This document shows positions 50,777-52,423 of a stretch of 52,423 bases of DNA, piece after piece. The number at the start of each line of letters is the position of its first letter. Within the stretch, counting starts at the first letter, position 1. Below the pieces are notes generated by a model. It searched no databases and was not told the origin of the DNA. It saw nothing but the letters and a program-made list of their open reading frames with translations. The stretch is from CAYLNK01 sp964384675 (lineage in GTDB: Bacteria > Acidobacteriota > Thermoanaerobaculia > UBA5066), in NCBI GenBank assembly GCA_964384675.1, contig CAYLNK010000007.1, forward strand, positions 1-52,423. Direction: 5' to 3'. Both the position numbers and the translations under genes were made by a program.

Positions 50777-51343
50777 TTACAGCCGCCGGAACGAGGCGTC
50801 GGTTCGCATGCGCACCGGTACCGTGACCGTCGCGGCGCCGCTCGCGATCTCCTGCGGGCCGTGCGCGCCGACCACCTTGAAGGCCCGCGGGTTCTCGGGG
50901 AACGGCCGCAGCGTCGAGCCCGCGGGCAGCGACATGAAGCCGATACAGACCTGCACCGCCCGCGCCTGGCGCGCCTCGTACGTCGCGCCGTCGAAGTGCG
51001 GGCTCAGCTCGCTCTTCTCGGCAAGCGGCAGGGGGAGACGGAGCTTGACGTGCCGCGTCTCACCCCCTTCGAGCCTGTAGACGGCGGGGATGAGGACCGC
51101 GGTGACCTTCCCCTCGGGCGGGACCAGCATCCGCTTGACCTGGACGGTGGCGGGCTCGCGATAGAACACGTAGAGACCCCGGTGCGCGGAGAGATCGGGG
51201 TACTCCTGACCCGGGTCGCCCGATGCCCCGTCGTAGGTGAGGACCGGCTCCGTCCCCCGGTTCTCCACCCGGTAGTCGAGGAGCAGCCACTCCCCCTCGA
51301 TTCGGGCGCTCGCGGAGACGACCGGGATCGGCGCTTCTGCCAT
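50777..51343 (-). CDS. Unrecognised protein in T6SS effector operon, candidate immunity protein
   Basis: 188 residues from the ATG at 51343 with GAGG 5 nt upstream. No signal peptide, no membrane segment. It is beta-rich with an Ig-like start (GEWLLLDYRVENRGTEPVL) and no family I recognise. The gene lies between the toxin-bearing PAAR gene (11 nt upstream) and the Eag-type gene (13 nt downstream), the common place for an immunity protein, so it may neutralise the metallopeptidase in the cytoplasm. It could instead be an accessory tip protein. The function is inferred from position only. Confidence 0.55.
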   Translation of the reverse strand: MAEAPIPVVSASARIEGEWLLLDYRVENRGTEPVLTYDGASGDPGQEYPDLSAHRGLYVFYREPATVQVKRMLVPPEGKVTAVLIPAVYRLEGGETRHVKLRLPLPLAEKSELSPHFDGATYEARQARAVQVCIGFMSLPAGSTLRPFPENPRAFKVVGAHGPQEIASGAATVTVPVRMRTDASFRRL

Positions 51344-51354
51344 CGCGTCCTCTG

Positions 51355-52389
51355 CTACTTGCTCGGCGGCCCGCCGCCGGGCGGCGCGGGGATCACCGTG
51401 TCGGTGGTGTTGCCGGCGGCGTCGGTCTTGGACTCGTGCCAGACGCCGTTGCCGTCCTGGAACGTCGACTTGGTGACCGAGTCGTGGTCCGGGCGGGGGC
51501 TGTCGCCCTGCTCCTTCGAGAGGGCCGCCTCGGTCACGGGGTCGTTGGTGAAGTCGTGCGTCCCGTCCTTGGTCCCGATCGTCTGCATCTCCTCCACGTT
51601 GTCCTGCGGCGACGGCTTCTTCTCGCCGAACCGGTCGTTCCCCTGGCCCTGGTGGACCGCGTGGATCATCTCGTGGTTGAGGACCTCGTACGGCTCCTGG
51701 GTGTACGTCTTGCCGTCGGCGCCCGTGTACTCGTTGGTGAGCGAGGGGTTGTACGTGATGACGCCGTCGGCCCCCGTGCCCTTGGTGCCGTCCGCGTTCG
51801 GCCGTCCCTTGCCGGCGACGTTGTCGGCGGGATCGGCGTAGTCGCAGAACCCGTTGTCGAACTGCCCGCCCGCCGGGATCGGCTTGATCGTGACGTTCTT
51901 CCCGGTCTTGGCGAACTCGTCGAGCGTCCGCTTGCCGGCCTCGGTCGCCGCCATCCGGTCGAGGTCCCGCACCACGGCCGCCTGGTATTCCGGCGAGCCC
52001 TCGATGGTGATGTGCTCGTTGTACTCGGTCACCATCTTGCCGTTCTTCATGACGGTGCGGGGGTACTTCTTGATCCCGAGGAGGCCCTTGAGGATGTCGA
52101 GCCCCGCCATCACGAGCCCCAGCAGGGCGCCGGCCAATCCGCCGCCGCCGGCGCCGCCGCCCCCGCTGTTCCCGATCATCACGGTGGGGCATCCCCCCGC
52201 GATCTTGTTCGGAGGTCCGATCGCCTCGATGATCGTGTCGCCAAGCCGGGTCGCGGCCATGTTGCAGATGACGACGGTCGGGGAGCCGTCGATCACGACG
52301 CCCGGCCCGTGGGGCGGGACCGGCCACGGGGTCACGCAGGCATGGAGGCTGGCGCCGCCCGAGGCCGCGGCCGTGATCGTGGCGCTCAT
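51355..52389 (-). CDS. PAAR-domain T6SS effector with M91-like metallopeptidase toxin
   Basis: 344 residues from the ATG at 52389. The frame stays open to the window edge, so the true start may lie outside. An N-terminal PAAR-like domain (about 1-75; GVVIDGSPTVVICN, MAATRLGD, CPTVMIGN) caps the T6SS spike. A Gly-rich hydrophobic helix (about 84-105) fits the translocation segment. The toxin region shows ITYNPSLTNEY, NHEMIHAVH (HExxH at 239-243) and EEMQTIG (266-271), the order of motifs in M91/NleD-type zinc peptidases. It probably cuts a protein in the target cell. The chaperone and putative immunity genes follow. VgrG is probably just outside. Confidence 0.78.
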   Translation of the reverse strand: MSATITAAASGGASLHACVTPWPVPPHGPGVVIDGSPTVVICNMAATRLGDTIIEAIGPPNKIAGGCPTVMIGNSGGGGAGGGGLAGALLGLVMAGLDILKGLLGIKKYPRTVMKNGKMVTEYNEHITIEGSPEYQAAVVRDLDRMAATEAGKRTLDEFAKTGKNVTIKPIPAGGQFDNGFCDYADPADNVAGKGRPNADGTKGTGADGVITYNPSLTNEYTGADGKTYTQEPYEVLNHEMIHAVHQGQGNDRFGEKKPSPQDNVEEMQTIGTKDGTHDFTNDPVTEAALSKEQGDSPRPDHDSVTKSTFQDGNGVWHESKTDAAGNTTDTVIPAPPGGGPPSK

Positions 52390-52423
52390 CGCGGCGGCGG
52401 ACGACGCCTTGAGCGTCTCCGCC
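52390..52423 (-). other. Window edge upstream of the PAAR gene
   Basis: Thirty-four bases remain. They are in frame with the PAAR gene and would encode AETLKASSAAA before its ATG, so they may be coding or spacer. No ribosome-binding site is obvious before the ATG at 52389. Confidence 0.3.

Overview
The window is one GC-rich bacterial chromosome segment with dense coding, many 4-nt start/stop overlaps and no rRNA, tRNA or CRISPR array that I can see. The gene content points to Acidobacteriota, probably a Thermoanaerobaculia-like lineage. The clues are an acidobacterial-type VWFA-related secreted protein, two GWxTD-domain proteins, two Oar-like TonB-dependent receptors with a carboxypeptidase-regulatory plug extension, a DUF4388 protein and very high GC. 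This placement is inference from family composition.

Left part (1-31.5 kb), mostly housekeeping and envelope genes. A copper module (TolC-type C-terminus, Tat-exported multicopper oxidase, CopZ-like chaperone) converges on rho, which encodes an unusual Rho. A radical SAM AmrS-like enzyme follows. Next are a secreted beta-propeller protein and a DUF5777-like outer-membrane barrel (+), then a 5'-nucleotidase and TonB receptor pair (-), then nth-tdk (+). The 14.75-15.08 kb zone between tdk and the methylmalonyl-CoA mutase gene holds three DnaA-box-like 9-mers and several palindromes. A secreted/regulatory cluster follows: GWxTD, DUF4388, VWFA, GWxTD. Then come a second TonB receptor with a convincing sigma-54 promoter, a 7TM-DISM histidine kinase, two abutting long palindromic elements, and gpmI.

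Right part (29.7-52.4 kb), a split type VI secretion (T6SS) locus. A long minus-strand run reads: O-methyltransferase, PqqD-like protein, ATP-grasp ligase, PLP decarboxylase, zinc-ribbon pseudokinase-like protein, FHA protein, TssJ-like lipoprotein, TssK, TssL, TssM, TagF, Hcp. TagJ and an unrecognised conserved-looking protein lie beyond it. At the far edge, also on the minus strand, is an effector module: a PAAR protein with an HExxH (M91-like) toxin domain, a possible immunity protein and a DUF1795 Eag-type chaperone. TssA, B, C, E, F, G, H and I are not in the window.

The most interesting feature is that a small biosynthetic cluster sits inside the T6SS locus. Its four leftward genes are only 16 nt upstream of, and co-directional with, the T6SS genes; a cytochrome P450 and a TylF-type methyltransferase are divergent from them. 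The FHA protein, kinase-like protein and TagF also suggest an unusual post-translational control circuit, because the kinase-like protein seems to have lost catalytic residues.
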